A stretch of DNA of 64,000 bases, taken from the NCBI RefSeq assembly GCF_006636215.1, contig NZ_VIFM01000007.1, forward strand, positions 32,559-96,558. Reading direction: 5' to 3'. The notes under the pieces were generated by a model, which had not been told where the DNA came from, did not search any database, and saw nothing but the letters and a program-made list of their open reading frames with translations. Both the position numbers and the translations under genes were made by a program. Numbering within the stretch: the first letter of the stretch is position 1; each line of letters begins with the position of its first letter. The DNA is from Myxococcus llanfairpwllgwyngyllgogerychwyrndrobwllllantysiliogogogochensis (GTDB lineage Bacteria > Myxococcota > Myxococcia > Myxococcales > Myxococcaceae). Below are positions 16,505 to 25,994 of the stretch, piece after piece.

Positions 16505-17704
16505 ATGAAGCGGTTGATTCCGTTTGCCCTGTTATTGCTGAGCCCCACCGCGGCCTTCGCTGAAGCCGAGGACAAAGAGCTGTGGATTTCGCTGGGCTCC
16601 GACGCCCTGGCCCCTGTTTCGGAGGCCTTCGCTCGTGAAGGCTGGAGCGTCCCCGCGCCCTCGCTGTCGAAGGAGGACGTGGTGGTGATTCCCGTGCGCG
16701 AGTCGCAGCTGTCGCGCATCGCCGAGGTGATGCACGACCGGTTCAACCGCTGTGCGGGGTTCGTGACGTTCGAGAGCCGTGACGAGGCGGAGCAGTCGCT
16801 GGTGCCCGCGTCCGACGCGTCCACGCGCGACCTCATCACCTACACCATCGACAACGCCACCACGGCCAACTGCCTCATCGGCCAGATGACGGAGGCGAAC
16901 GTCCGCAGCACCATCAACTCGATGGCCGCGTACACCACGCGCTACTACACGTCGAGCACGGGCGTGAGCGCGGCGAACTGGCTGCGCAGCCGCTGGGCGA
17001 CCCTGGCCGCCGGCCGCACGGACATCACGTCCGAGCTGTTCACGCACACCGCCTGGGCGCAGCCCTCCGTCATCCTCACCATCCGGGGCACCACGCTGCC
17101 CAACGAAGTCGTCGTGGTGGGTGGCCACCTGGACTCCATCTCCTCCGGCAGCACGGCGCCGGGCGCGGATGACAACGCCTCCGGCATCGCCTCCTTCACG
17201 GAGGTCATCCGGGCGGCGGTGGCGTGCAACTACCGGCCGCAGCGCACGGTGAAGTTCATGGGCTACGCGGCCGAGGAAGTGGGCCTGCGCGGCTCCAAGG
17301 AGATCGCCGCGTATCACAAGAACAACGGCATCAACGTGGTGGGCGTGCTCCAGCTCGACATGACCAACTACCGGGGCACGTCGGCCGACGTGGGCATCGT
17401 CACCGACTACACCAACTCCGCGCAGAACACGTTCCTGCGCAACGTCATCAACACCTACGGTGCCGGCATCACCCACGTGAACACCACGTGCGGCTATGCC
17501 TGCTCGGACCACGCGTCGTGGACGAACGCGGGCTTCGCGGCCTCCATCCCGCATGAGGCTGTCGTGAGCCAGGGCAATCCCTACATCCACACGACGGGCG
17601 ACACCATCGCGAAGTCCGGCAGCACGGCCAACCACGCGCTCAAGTTCTCCAAGATCGCCGCGGGCTTCGTGGCGGAGCTGGCGAAGGGCCCGACGGGCCC
17701 CTAG
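16505..17704 (+). CDS. Secreted M28 leucyl aminopeptidase
   Basis: 399 residues, ATG after GAGGAG. Residues 1-19 are a signal peptide and an N-terminal propeptide of about 85 residues follows. The catalytic domain closely follows the Aeromonas/Vibrio aminopeptidase: zinc ligands His208 (GGHLDS), Asp222 (GADDNASG), catalytic Glu257 and ligand Glu258 (AAEE), Asp285 (LQLDMTNY) and the distal His near 371 (YIHTTGDT). The CGYACSDHASW segment keeps the disulfide pair of that family. It would release N-terminal hydrophobic residues from peptides outside the cell, consistent with predatory or proteolytic growth. Confidence 0.93.
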   Translation: MKRLIPFALLLLSPTAAFAEAEDKELWISLGSDALAPVSEAFAREGWSVPAPSLSKEDVVVIPVRESQLSRIAEVMHDRFNRCAGFVTFESRDEAEQSLVPASDASTRDLITYTIDNATTANCLIGQMTEANVRSTINSMAAYTTRYYTSSTGVSAANWLRSRWATLAAGRTDITSELFTHTAWAQPSVILTIRGTTLPNEVVVVGGHLDSISSGSTAPGADDNASGIASFTEVIRAAVACNYRPQRTVKFMGYAAEEVGLRGSKEIAAYHKNNGINVVGVLQLDMTNYRGTSADVGIVTDYTNSAQNTFLRNVINTYGAGITHVNTTCGYACSDHASWTNAGFAASIPHEAVVSQGNPYIHTTGDTIAKSGSTANHALKFSKIAAGFVAELAKGPTGP

Positions 17705-17722
17705 TTTCGAAAGCGCTGGGCT

Positions 17723-17771
17723 CCCCGTTCCGTCGCGCCGCCCGTCTCGAGGGCGCGGCGGGACGCGGGGG
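17723..17771 (+). terminator. Long imperfect GC stem after the aminopeptidase
   Basis: CCCC...CGCCGCCC and GGGCGCGGCGGGACGCGGGG pair imperfectly around a GTCTCGA loop. It is near the aminopeptidase stop and upstream of the vWA gene. Terminator function is inferred from position; there is no T-run. Confidence 0.35.
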
Positions 17772-17824
17772 CCGCTGTCGTCTGTCGTCGCGCACGGAAG
17801 GTTGAACCGGTACGCTCGTCCGCC

Positions 17825-18664
17825 ATGGCCTACTCGGCGGAAATCAGCCGCACCGCGCCCGCGTGCATCCTCCTCTTGATTGACCAGTCCGGGTCCATGG
17901 ATGACCCCTTCGGTGGACCGGGTGGCTCGCGGAAGAAGGCCGAGGGCGTCGCGGACGTCACCAACCGGCTGCTCCAGAACCTGGTGGTGCGCTGTGCCCG
18001 CGAGGAGGGCATCCGGGACTACTTCCACCTGGGCGTGCTGGGTTATGGCGAGCGCGTGGGCTCCGCGTTCTCGGGCCCGCTCGCGGGTCGGGGGCTGGTT
18101 CCCATCAGCGAGATTGGTCACGCACCGGCGCGGCTGGAGGAGCGCACTCGGGAGCGAGAGGACGGCATGGGGGGACTGGTGCGGGAGAAGGTCCGCTTCC
18201 CCGTCTGGTTCGAGCCGGTGGCGCACGGCCCCACGCCGATGTGTGAGGTGCTCTCCCGCGCGTCTTCCCTGGTGGGGGACTGGCTGCGCGAGCACCCCGA
18301 GAGCTTTCCTCCCATCGTCGTGAACGTCTCCGATGGGCAGCCCACGGATGGAGACCCGACCGCCGTCGCGTCGTCCCTGCGCGCGCTGCGAAGCTCCGAC
18401 GGCGCGGTGCTGCTGCTCAACGTGCATCTGTCATCGAACCCGGCGACGCCCATCCAGTTCCCCGACGCGGAGGTGGGGCTTCCGGACGCTCATGCGCGGC
18501 TGCTCTTCGACCTGTCCAGCCCGCTGACCCCGGGGATGCTCGCCGCCGCGCGAGAGGAGGGGCACGCGGTGCGGGAGGGGGCCCGGGGCTTCGCCTTCAA
18601 CGCGGACATCGTGTCGCTCATCAAGTTCCTGAACATCGGAACGCGCCCCAGCAACCTGCGGTAG
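17825..18664 (+). CDS. vWA-domain protein, TerY-like
   Basis: 279 residues. The protein is a single von Willebrand A domain with an intact MIDAS: DQSGS (Asp20, Ser22, Ser24), Thr in HGPTPMCE, and Asp in VNVSDGQPTDGDP. The last motif is typical of TerY-type vWA proteins. No signal peptide, so it is cytoplasmic. It is followed after 22 bases by a PP2C-like gene and then a kinase-like gene. This order matches the TerY-P triad described by comparative genomics as a phosphorylation-linked stress module. The role is likely as a metal-dependent scaffold. Confidence 0.85.
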   Translation: MAYSAEISRTAPACILLLIDQSGSMDDPFGGPGGSRKKAEGVADVTNRLLQNLVVRCAREEGIRDYFHLGVLGYGERVGSAFSGPLAGRGLVPISEIGHAPARLEERTREREDGMGGLVREKVRFPVWFEPVAHGPTPMCEVLSRASSLVGDWLREHPESFPPIVVNVSDGQPTDGDPTAVASSLRALRSSDGAVLLLNVHLSSNPATPIQFPDAEVGLPDAHARLLFDLSSPLTPGMLAAAREEGHAVREGARGFAFNADIVSLIKFLNIGTRPSNLR

Positions 18665-18686
18665 CCCTGGCCAGGACGTCGTCACC

Positions 18687-19451
18687 GTGAGAATCCAGCT
18701 CGAGGCGGTGTGGGTGCAGAAGGCGGGCAACACGCCCTCCGAGAACGAGGACGCGTGCGCGCCGGAGCAGTCATCCACGTTCGAGGGCGAGGTGCTGCAC
18801 GTCGCGGTCGCCGATGGCGCCACGGAGAGTTTGTTCTCTGGCTTGTGGGCCCGGCTGCTCGCGCGGGAGTTCGCCGAGGGGCGGATGGGTGGGGCCTCCG
18901 AACTGCTCCAGGCCCTGCCCGGGCTGCAGCGGCGATGGCACGCGGACGTCGGGAGTCGGGAGCTTCCCTGGTACGCGAGGGAGAAGCTCCTGGAGGGCGC
19001 GTTCGCCACGCTCTTGGGGGTCCGCCTGGAGGCCGCGCGCGGTGGCGACGCGGTGGGCGCCTGGACGGCGCTGGCGGTGGGGGATTCGTGTCTCTTCCAG
19101 GTCCGAGGAGACCGGTTGGTGCGGTCCTTTCCCCTGGAGACGGCCGCGTCGTTCGGCTCGCGTCCGTTCCTGGTGTCCACTCAGTCCGGTCAGAACGCGC
19201 GCGTGGGCGAAGCGGCGCGGAGCGAAGTGGGGGACGTGCGACCCGGGGACCTCCTGTTGCTGATGACCGATGCGCTGGCCCACTGGTTCCTGTCCGAGCA
19301 CGAACGGGGCGGCGCGCCCTGGCTCGCGCTTCCCACGCGGACCTCGGAGGACCTCTCGGTGTCCTTTGCTCGCTTCGTGGATGGCCTGCGGACGGACAAG
19401 GTCATCCGCAACGATGACGTCACGTTGCTTCGCTTGACGGTGGGAGCGTGA
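18687..19451 (+). CDS. PP2C-type protein phosphatase
   Basis: 254 residues from a GTG start. PP2C hallmarks are present in order: NEDAC near residue 20, ADGATES near residue 46, GDSCLFQVRGD near residue 130, TDALAHWFL (Asp of the usual TDG) and the C-terminal NDDVTLLRL (usual DN). The metal-binding aspartates are all kept, so it should be an active Mn/Mg phosphatase, probably removing phosphates placed by the neighbouring kinase. It lies between the vWA and kinase genes with 22-base and 4-base spacers, clearly an operon. Confidence 0.82.
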   Translation: MRIQLEAVWVQKAGNTPSENEDACAPEQSSTFEGEVLHVAVADGATESLFSGLWARLLAREFAEGRMGGASELLQALPGLQRRWHADVGSRELPWYAREKLLEGAFATLLGVRLEAARGGDAVGAWTALAVGDSCLFQVRGDRLVRSFPLETAASFGSRPFLVSTQSGQNARVGEAARSEVGDVRPGDLLLLMTDALAHWFLSEHERGGAPWLALPTRTSEDLSVSFARFVDGLRTDKVIRNDDVTLLRLTVGA

Positions 19452-19455
19452 GGTC

Positions 19456-21333
19456 GTGATTCTCCCTTCGGACAGCGACTACCAGACGGCGCTCCAGCAT
19501 CCTCGGCAGGCGTTCGCCGACCCCGAGTTGAGAGAGGGTGTCGTCGAGCTGGGAACGGGCGCGATGGCGGGCCTGCCGCGGCCGCGCGCGGGCAACTTCG
19601 CGACCATCTACAAGGTGACGTGTGGCGAGAAGGTCTACGCCGTGCGCTGCTTCACCCGCCCGTTTCCCTACGACTTGCAGTCCCGCTACCTGGAGATCCA
19701 ACGTCATCTGGAGCAGCACTGGCTGCCGTACATGGTTGGCTTCACGTTCCTTCCCCGAGGCATCCACGTCCGAGGGCGGTGGGTGCCCATCGTCAAGATG
19801 GAGTGGGTCCAGGGAGAGTCCCTGGAGAGCTATGTCGGGCGCCACCTGCATGAGCCCGCGAAGCTGTTCCAGCTCGCCGCCGAGTGGTTCGACCTGGTGA
19901 AGGCGCTGAGCCGCGCCGCTGTCGCGCATGGTGATCTCCAGCATGGCAATGTCATCGTCACCGACTCAGGACTGCGGCTCATCGACTACGATGGAATGTG
20001 TGTGTTCTCGCTGCGTGGGCGCGAGAGCCATGAGCGGGGGCACGCCAACTACCAGCATCCAGCGCGCGACTCGGGCTCGCTCAACCTCCAGTTGGACCTC
20101 TTCCCCGCGTGGGGGGTCTGGCTCTCGCTGGTCGCGCTCGCGCACGACCCGTCGCTCTGGGAGCGGTTCCAGGGGGGCGACGACTGCCTCCTGTTCCGGC
20201 GGAAGGACTTTGTCGAGCCGACCCGTTCTCCATTGCTCCAGGCGCTACTGACTTCGCCTCATGCTCGAATCCGCGAGTACGTGCCGAGAACCCTGTTGTC
20301 CCTGCTGGCACTCGCGCCCTCGCGCTTGCCGGAGCTGACCCTGGACGAAGGACTGGACAAGCGACTTGTTCCGGAGCCCGGACCGCAGCCGACGCGCGCG
20401 CAAGCCCACGCGCGGGCGCTGGCGCGCTTCATCGCTCCAGCTTCGCTGGCCCCCCGCGAGTTTTCTCGTGAGGACTCTCTGGAGCGCGGCATGACCGGGG
20501 GCGTGCTGGTCACCGCGATCCTGGGGCTCATCCCCGGCGTGGTGTTTTCTCCGTGGTGGTTGGTGGGAGCGGGGCTCGTGGGTGGACTGGGGCTTTCGCG
20601 CGCGCTCTTGCTGTATCGGAAGGAGCCCGTGGCCCAGGAACACCTGCGGTTGGAAAGGCAATGGGCCGAGTCCCGTGCGTCCCGAGGCGATGTGGAGGCG
20701 CGACTTCAACAGCTTCGAGTGGACCGACCGGCCGTGGCGCAGCGCGCCCAGGCGGCCCACGCGCGACTCCTGGGTGAGCAGGAGTCGCTCCATGGCTGGA
20801 TGGAGGAGGTTCGTGAGCGCAACCACGACGTGGATCGCTCGGCGCTCGACCGCGTCGACGGACGGCGTGTCCAGGTGGACCGAGAGGAACTCAACGCTCG
20901 AAAGGACCTGGAGGCCGAGCACAAGTGCTGGGAGGAAGACGCGGCGCTCCAGGCCCGGCTCCCCGACGAAGAGAAGAGACAGGTGCGACTGCGGTTCAAG
21001 CGCGAGGCCGACGAGCTCGCGGCCCGCTTCGACGCACGGCGTGAATCCCTGGAGTTGGAAGAAGACTCCGCGGCGGTCCAGATGCGAGCGGATGGCATCC
21101 TGTCGAGGGAGTTCCGCAAGGCCCTGACGCATGCCGAGCAAATCATCGACCAATTGAGGGAGCACCATGTGGAGCTGGTCGAGGTGGACCAGGAGATCGC
21201 CCGCCTCCGGCGCGAGTGCATCACCCTCTGTTGGAGAGAGCTGGAAGCGGAACGGGCCGTCTCCTCGGGCGATTCCCTCAGCTTTACGCGCTTTCTCGCG
21301 CGGCTCTTCCACGAGACTCCCGAGAAATCTTGA
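19456..21333 (+). CDS. Atypical protein kinase with two TM helices and coiled coil
   Basis: 625 residues, GTG start four bases after the PP2C stop. The kinase-like domain (about 30-290) has a glycine-loop-like GNFATIYKV, but the VAIK lysine is Arg64 (YAVRCF). The catalytic loop is HGDLQHGN (Asp160, Asn165) and DFG is replaced by DYD (177-179). Two hydrophobic segments (347-365 and 367-387) follow, then a highly charged heptad-rich coiled coil to the end. This layout fits the kinase of TerY-P triads. Whether it is active without the lysine is unclear. Confidence 0.8.
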   Translation: MILPSDSDYQTALQHPRQAFADPELREGVVELGTGAMAGLPRPRAGNFATIYKVTCGEKVYAVRCFTRPFPYDLQSRYLEIQRHLEQHWLPYMVGFTFLPRGIHVRGRWVPIVKMEWVQGESLESYVGRHLHEPAKLFQLAAEWFDLVKALSRAAVAHGDLQHGNVIVTDSGLRLIDYDGMCVFSLRGRESHERGHANYQHPARDSGSLNLQLDLFPAWGVWLSLVALAHDPSLWERFQGGDDCLLFRRKDFVEPTRSPLLQALLTSPHARIREYVPRTLLSLLALAPSRLPELTLDEGLDKRLVPEPGPQPTRAQAHARALARFIAPASLAPREFSREDSLERGMTGGVLVTAILGLIPGVVFSPWWLVGAGLVGGLGLSRALLLYRKEPVAQEHLRLERQWAESRASRGDVEARLQQLRVDRPAVAQRAQAAHARLLGEQESLHGWMEEVRERNHDVDRSALDRVDGRRVQVDREELNARKDLEAEHKCWEEDAALQARLPDEEKRQVRLRFKREADELAARFDARRESLELEEDSAAVQMRADGILSREFRKALTHAEQIIDQLREHHVELVEVDQEIARLRRECITLCWRELEAERAVSSGDSLSFTRFLARLFHETPEKS

Positions 21334-21559
21334 AGCAGGGCTGTCGTTGTCACCCGGGAGTCAACAGTGACTGGACACGCGCTCGGACGGGCGCGTTACG
21401 TCCCCGGCTTTGGTCGTGGTGGCGCTGGTGTGTCCCTGGCGGGCGTGGTGGACTTCGACTACGAGAGAGCGTCCCGGCTGGGCGTCGCGGATGCCCTGGG
21501 GGCCTTCGTGGCGGGCTCGGCGGCTCCCGCGGGGGGGCAGCACTTCCTGGAGGACGATG

Positions 21560-22528
21560 ATGACAACGTGGTTCGTGCCGCGTGGTTGGTTTGGGGCCTT
21601 GGCGCTGTCCTGGCTCACGATGGGAAGCGCCCTGGCGGCTCCGGCAGCAGGGGCTCCGAAGCGCGAGGCACTTCGGTCCGTTGTGGATTCGCTGGCGGCG
21701 GAGGCCGCGCGCCTGGCTCCGGGAGCGGACGTGGCCATCGCGGTGAAGGACCTGCGCACCGGAGAGTACGCGGGGTCTTCCGACACGGTGCCGCACATCT
21801 CAGCCAGTTCGGCGAAGGTGTTCTGGGTGGCGGCGGCCTTGAAGAAGGCCGAGGAGTCGAAGGTGGCGCCGCTGGCGGAGAAGGTCTTCCGGACCTCGGA
21901 CAACGAGGCCTCGGGCGCGGTCATCGACCTGGTGGGCGGGCCGGACGCCATCAATGACTATCTGCGCTCGCTGGACGTGAAGAACACCGCGCTGACGAAG
22001 TGGAACTACGGCAAGCCGCGCCGCGCGACGAACTCGCCCCAGGTGATGGGGAATGACAACTACCTCTGTGCTGCGGACGCGGTGTCTTTCCTGCATCGCT
22101 TGAGCGCGGGCGAATTGCTGAAGCCGAAGCCCACCTCGCGCATGCTCGCGTGGATGGAGCTGACGCCTCGCGAGGGGTGTGGTGGTTGGCTGGGGACGCT
22201 CCTGCCCGCGAAGGTCCGGGCCTCGATGCGCCACAAGGCGGGCTGGCTGCCTCCAGGGTGCTGCTCGGATGACTCGCGCTACAACGTGCTCAACGAGGTG
22301 GGGTTGGTGCGGCTGCCGGATGGTGGCCACTACGCGGTGGCCATCCTCGCGGCGCGCGGACCGGACTGGCCGCGACAGGCGTTCTTCGTCGAGCGGGCGT
22401 CGTGTGTGCTCTATCGCACGCTCTCGGGAGAGGCCTCGCTGGACTGTGGGGAGTCGCTCGCGAAGCAGGGCGGACCCGCGCCGGTGCCCGTCGAGGACGG
22501 CGGCACGCCTCCAAACTACGATTGCTGA
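21560..22528 (+). CDS. Class A beta-lactamase-related serine hydrolase
   Basis: 322 residues; ATG at 21560 is six bases after GGAGG (an ATG at 21557 is directly adjacent). A signal peptide spans residues 1-27. The beta-lactamase/DD-peptidase motifs are present: SxxK (Ser83, Lys86 in ASSAKVF), SDN at 112-114, and HKAG in place of KTG near residue 226. The distance between motifs is short, and the tail contains extra Cys residues ending GGTPPNYDC. It may be a periplasmic beta-lactamase or a peptidoglycan-related hydrolase. It is 226 bases from the kinase, so possibly separate from the triad. Confidence 0.8.
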   Translation: MTTWFVPRGWFGALALSWLTMGSALAAPAAGAPKREALRSVVDSLAAEAARLAPGADVAIAVKDLRTGEYAGSSDTVPHISASSAKVFWVAAALKKAEESKVAPLAEKVFRTSDNEASGAVIDLVGGPDAINDYLRSLDVKNTALTKWNYGKPRRATNSPQVMGNDNYLCAADAVSFLHRLSAGELLKPKPTSRMLAWMELTPREGCGGWLGTLLPAKVRASMRHKAGWLPPGCCSDDSRYNVLNEVGLVRLPDGGHYAVAILAARGPDWPRQAFFVERASCVLYRTLSGEASLDCGESLAKQGGPAPVPVEDGGTPPNYDC

Positions 22529-22629
22529 GCACGGCTCGATGGAGTTCCTCGCCACGCGTGTGGAGGGGCTCGGCGGACGGAGGCACGCCTCCGAACCACG
22601 ACTGCTGAGCACGGCTTGGTGGAGTCCTC
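22495..22629 (+). repeat. Tandem duplication of a gene 3' end
   Basis: Copy A (22495-22550) covers the last codons and stop of the beta-lactamase-like gene and 22 bases after it. Copy B (22575-22629) lies 80 bases downstream with about six substitutions and one single-base deletion. Copy B still reads DGGTPPNHDC-stop in a different frame relative to copy A. The spacing is not a multiple of three, so copy B is not translated from the upstream gene. Confidence 0.75.
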
Positions 22630-22812
22630 AGGGGTTGAATGCAGGACCCCGAGCCACGAGCGCGGAGGGGTTCGATGGCCCTCCCGCGCTTCGGGATGGG
22701 CTGTGCCGTCCGTACCTCTTTCCCGCCGCGAGACCCTGGACCTGGAGGATGTCGCCCGTTCTTCCTCCCACCCACGCTAGATTGCGGCTGCAACCGGCGT
22801 GGGAGGACTGTC

Positions 22813-24126
22813 ATGGGCTTTGGTTGTTGCCACTACCAGTCGGTGGGCGAGGGGTGTGACTCCGCCTTCACGATGGATGCGTCGCGCGTCACCTTCGGCC
22901 GAGGGTGTCTGTCGGAGGTGGGCGAGCGGGCCCGGGCGCTCGGCATGAGGCGCGTGGCGCTGTTCTCGGATGCGGGCGTGGCCCGACTGCCGCACTTCGA
23001 GAAGGTGCGCGCCTCGCTGCTCGCGGCCGGACTCGAGGTCGGCGTCTTCACGGACGTTCGCGTCGAGCCCACGGACCGCTCCTTCCTGGAGGCAGTGCGG
23101 TTCGCCGCGGACCTGCGCCCGGATGGCTACGTGTCACTCGGAGGCGGCTCCGTCATCGACACGTGCAAGGCGGCGAACCTCTATGCGACGTGGCCCTCGG
23201 ACTTCCTGACCTACGTGAATGCCCCCGTGGGCGAGGGCAGGCCGGTGCCCGGTCCCCTCAAGCCCCACATCGCCTGCCCCACGACGTCGGGGACCGGCAG
23301 CGAGGTGACGGGCATCACCATCTTCGATCTGCTCTCGTTGGGCGCGAAGACGGGCATCGCCTCGCACGCGCTGCGTCCCACCGAGGCCCTGGTGGACCCG
23401 GACTGCACCGCGACGCTGCCGGGCGAAGTGGTGGCCGCCAGCGGCCTGGACGTGCTCTCCCACGCGCTGGAGTCCTATACGGCGCGACCCTACGTCCGCC
23501 GCCCCGCGCCTCCGCGTCCCAGCCTGCGGCCCATGAGCCAGGGGGCCAACCCGTGGAGCGACCTGGGATGTCGTGAGGCCCTGCGGTTGATGGGGCTGTA
23601 TCTGGAGCGCGGCGTGAAGGACGCGGGAGACCACGAGGCACGCGAGCAGTTGATGTGGGCGGCGACGCTGGCGGGCATCGCGTTCGGCAACGCGGGCGTG
23701 CATGCGCCCCACGGCATGGCCTACGCGGTGGCGGGGCTCGTGCGCGAGTTCAGGCCCACGGGTTATCCCCAGGACGAACCGCTCGTACCCCATGGAATGG
23801 CGGTCATCCTCAACGCGCCCTCGGTGTTCCGGTACACGGCGGAAGAGAGTCCGGAGCGGCACCTGGAGGCCGCGACGTGGCTGGGCGCGGACGCGCGCGG
23901 CGCGGGGCCGAAGGACGCGGGCGAGGTGCTGGCGGACAAGCTCATCCGCATCATGCGCGCGGTGGGGATGCCGAACGGACTGGGCGGAGTCGGGTACACC
24001 GAGGCGGACGTGGCGGCGCTGACGGAGGGGGCCTTCCCCCAGCAGCGACTGTTGCAGAATGCTCCCCGCGAGATGTCGCGGCCCGTGTTGAGTGGGCTGT
24101 TCCAGCAGGCGCTGGGGTATTGGTAG
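22813..24126 (+). CDS. Hydroxyacid-oxoacid transhydrogenase (ADHFE1-type)
   Basis: 437 residues from the ATG after GGGAGGACTG. It is an iron-type alcohol dehydrogenase most like mitochondrial HOT/ADHFE1: [49 protein letters not shown], then metal ligands in [18 protein letters not shown] and [14 protein letters not shown], and [13 protein letters not shown] oxidises 4-hydroxybutyrate to succinate semialdehyde while reducing 2-oxoglutarate to D-2-hydroxyglutarate. The N-terminal CCHY motif is also found in this family. It is followed by a thioesterase gene after 19 bases. Confidence 0.88.
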   Translation: MGFGCCHYQSVGEGCDSAFTMDASRVTFGRGCLSEVGERARALGMRRVALFSDAGVARLPHFEKVRASLLAAGLEVGVFTDVRVEPTDRSFLEAVRFAADLRPDGYVSLGGGSVIDTCKAANLYATWPSDFLTYVNAPVGEGRPVPGPLKPHIACPTTSGTGSEVTGITIFDLLSLGAKTGIASHALRPTEALVDPDCTATLPGEVVAASGLDVLSHALESYTARPYVRRPAPPRPSLRPMSQGANPWSDLGCREALRLMGLYLERGVKDAGDHEAREQLMWAATLAGIAFGNAGVHAPHGMAYAVAGLVREFRPTGYPQDEPLVPHGMAVILNAPSVFRYTAEESPERHLEAATWLGADARGAGPKDAGEVLADKLIRIMRAVGMPNGLGGVGYTEADVAALTEGAFPQQRLLQNAPREMSRPVLSGLFQQALGYW

Positions 24127-24145
24127 CCATGGGGAGACTGAAGCC

Positions 24146-24580
<435 letters not shown>

Positions 24581-24590
24581 GACAGCGGCC

Positions 24591-25031
24591 ATGCCCTCGT
24601 CCTTCCTCCAACTCCTGGTCAAGACGCATCCCTGGGGAGCCACGCTCCTGCTCGTCGTGGGGTTCGCGTTGGCCCTGCGCGTGGCGTCGTGGATGAGTGG
24701 CTGGCATGGCCTCGCCAGGCAGTTCCGCGCGGACGGGCCCGCCCCGAGTGACATGCGGAACTTCACCACGGGGAAGATCGGCTGGATCGACTACAAGAGC
24801 TGTCTTGCCGTGGGCGGCGATGCGCAGGGGCTCTACCTGGTGCCGAATCTCATCTTCCGACTCTTTCATCCCCCGCTGCGGATCCCCTGGTCGGAGATTC
24901 ATGACAGGGAGGTCACGTCGTTCTTCTTCGTGAAGCGCGACACGTTTCGGGCGGGGGAGCACTCCACCCGGATTCGGCTCCGGGCCGCCGTGACGGAATC
25001 CCTCGACTTCTACCTGCCCCCGGCGAACTGA
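24591..25031 (+). CDS. Membrane-anchored hypothetical protein, paralogue A
   Basis: 146 residues. One N-terminal TM segment (TLLLVVGFALALRVAS) is followed by a soluble domain. The core motif GKIGWIDYKSCLAVGGDAQGLYLVP and FHPPLRIPWSEI recurs in the protein encoded at 25492-25950, so the two are paralogues. The domain looks like a small beta-rich PH-like fold that ends in short strands. Stop and next start overlap (TGATG). Function unknown. Confidence 0.7.
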   Translation: MPSSFLQLLVKTHPWGATLLLVVGFALALRVASWMSGWHGLARQFRADGPAPSDMRNFTTGKIGWIDYKSCLAVGGDAQGLYLVPNLIFRLFHPPLRIPWSEIHDREVTSFFFVKRDTFRAGEHSTRIRLRAAVTESLDFYLPPAN

Positions 25032-25489
25032 TGGAAACGCTCAGCATCACCTTCGACGCACGGCATGAACTCACAGGCGAGGTGGGTTCAGTGAAGTGTG
25101 GCCTCTGTGGAGAGGCCGCGCGGGGTCGGATGCTGGACCAGGGTGGATTGGCTCGGGGCTTTGGTTGGGATTGCCCGTGTGGCGCGTTGGGGATTCATGC
25201 GCCGCTGTATGACCTGGATGAACTGTACCGCGACATCCTCGAGGCCTGGGGCTTGAAGCCTCGTGACCCGGACGTCTCGCCGCCGGCTCCGGTGGGCGAG
25301 TCCGGGCTGTTGTCCGCGGTGTATGTGGATGGGCCCGCGCTGCTCCGAGGCTTGTTCGCGGAGGCGCGGAGTCAGGGCGCCCAGGTGGCCTCCACGGAAG
25401 TGCTGGTCCGGCTCGTGGTGCCTGGGTTTTCGTCCCCTGCGTCCATCTGGGATGTGGTCTGGGCACGCGCGCCTCGGCAGGGAGAGTGA
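25031..25489 (+). CDS. Cys4 zinc-ribbon-like hypothetical protein
   Basis: 152 residues. Two Cys pairs near residues 23-50 (CGLCGEAARG and WDCPCGALG) form a probable zinc-ribbon. The remaining part is mixed alpha/beta with no recognised motif. Its ATG overlaps the preceding stop by one base, and the next gene begins at its stop. It is sandwiched between two paralogous membrane-anchored genes, so the three probably act together. Confidence 0.7.
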   Translation: METLSITFDARHELTGEVGSVKCGLCGEAARGRMLDQGGLARGFGWDCPCGALGIHAPLYDLDELYRDILEAWGLKPRDPDVSPPAPVGESGLLSAVYVDGPALLRGLFAEARSQGAQVASTEVLVRLVVPGFSSPASIWDVVWARAPRQGE

Positions 25490-25491
25490 CG

Positions 25492-25950
25492 ATGATGGAG
25501 ACACCCTCCGTGTTTCTGCTGGCCGCGACCTCCATTCCGCTCTGGTTGGGCATTCCGCTGTTTGTGGTGGGCCTGCTGGCGTTGGCGCTCTTCTCGTCGC
25601 TCAAGGGGGGCTGGTTCTGGCTCGCGCGGAGGTTTCGCACGGACGAACCCATGCCGAGGGGCGCCATCAGTGGTGTCACGGGGCGGATGGGCTGGGTCCA
25701 TTACAGGAACTCGCTCACCGTGGGGGCGGACGAGGATGGCCTCTACATCTCGATGATTCCCGTCTTCATGCCCTTCCATCCTCCCCTGTTCATTCCCTGG
25801 TCGGAGATTCGAGAGCGAAAGCGGGAGACGCCGTTCCTCTCCGTCCTCACGAAGTTCGACAGGCTGGAGGTTGGCCCGAAGCGCACGGTGGTGCGCATCG
25901 AGAGCCTGGTCATGGACGGGCTCGGTCGATACCTGCCGCTCCCGCGCTGA
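25492..25950 (+). CDS. Membrane-anchored hypothetical protein, paralogue B
   Basis: 152 residues from the ATG at 25492 (a GTG at 25486 overlapping the previous stop is possible). N-terminal TM segment (IPLWLGIPLFVVGLLALALF), then the same core as paralogue A: TGRMGWVHYRNSLTVGADEDGLYIS, FHPPLFIPWSEI. Tail ends VMDGLGRYLPLPR, close to DFYLPPAN of paralogue A. It is the last gene of this plus-strand run and converges with the amidase gene. Confidence 0.7.
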   Translation: MMETPSVFLLAATSIPLWLGIPLFVVGLLALALFSSLKGGWFWLARRFRTDEPMPRGAISGVTGRMGWVHYRNSLTVGADEDGLYISMIPVFMPFHPPLFIPWSEIRERKRETPFLSVLTKFDRLEVGPKRTVVRIESLVMDGLGRYLPLPR

Positions 25951-25963
25951 GCCTCTCTTCCTC

Positions 25964-25981
25964 GAGCGGCCCAGCCCGCTC
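25964..25981. terminator. Short GAGCGG/CCGCTC dyad between convergent genes
   Basis: Six-base perfect arms in the 44-base gap between the paralogue B stop and the amidase stop. It is weak, without T-run; I call it only from its convergent position. Confidence 0.3.
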
Positions 25982-25994
25982 ACTCAAGGGTGTG

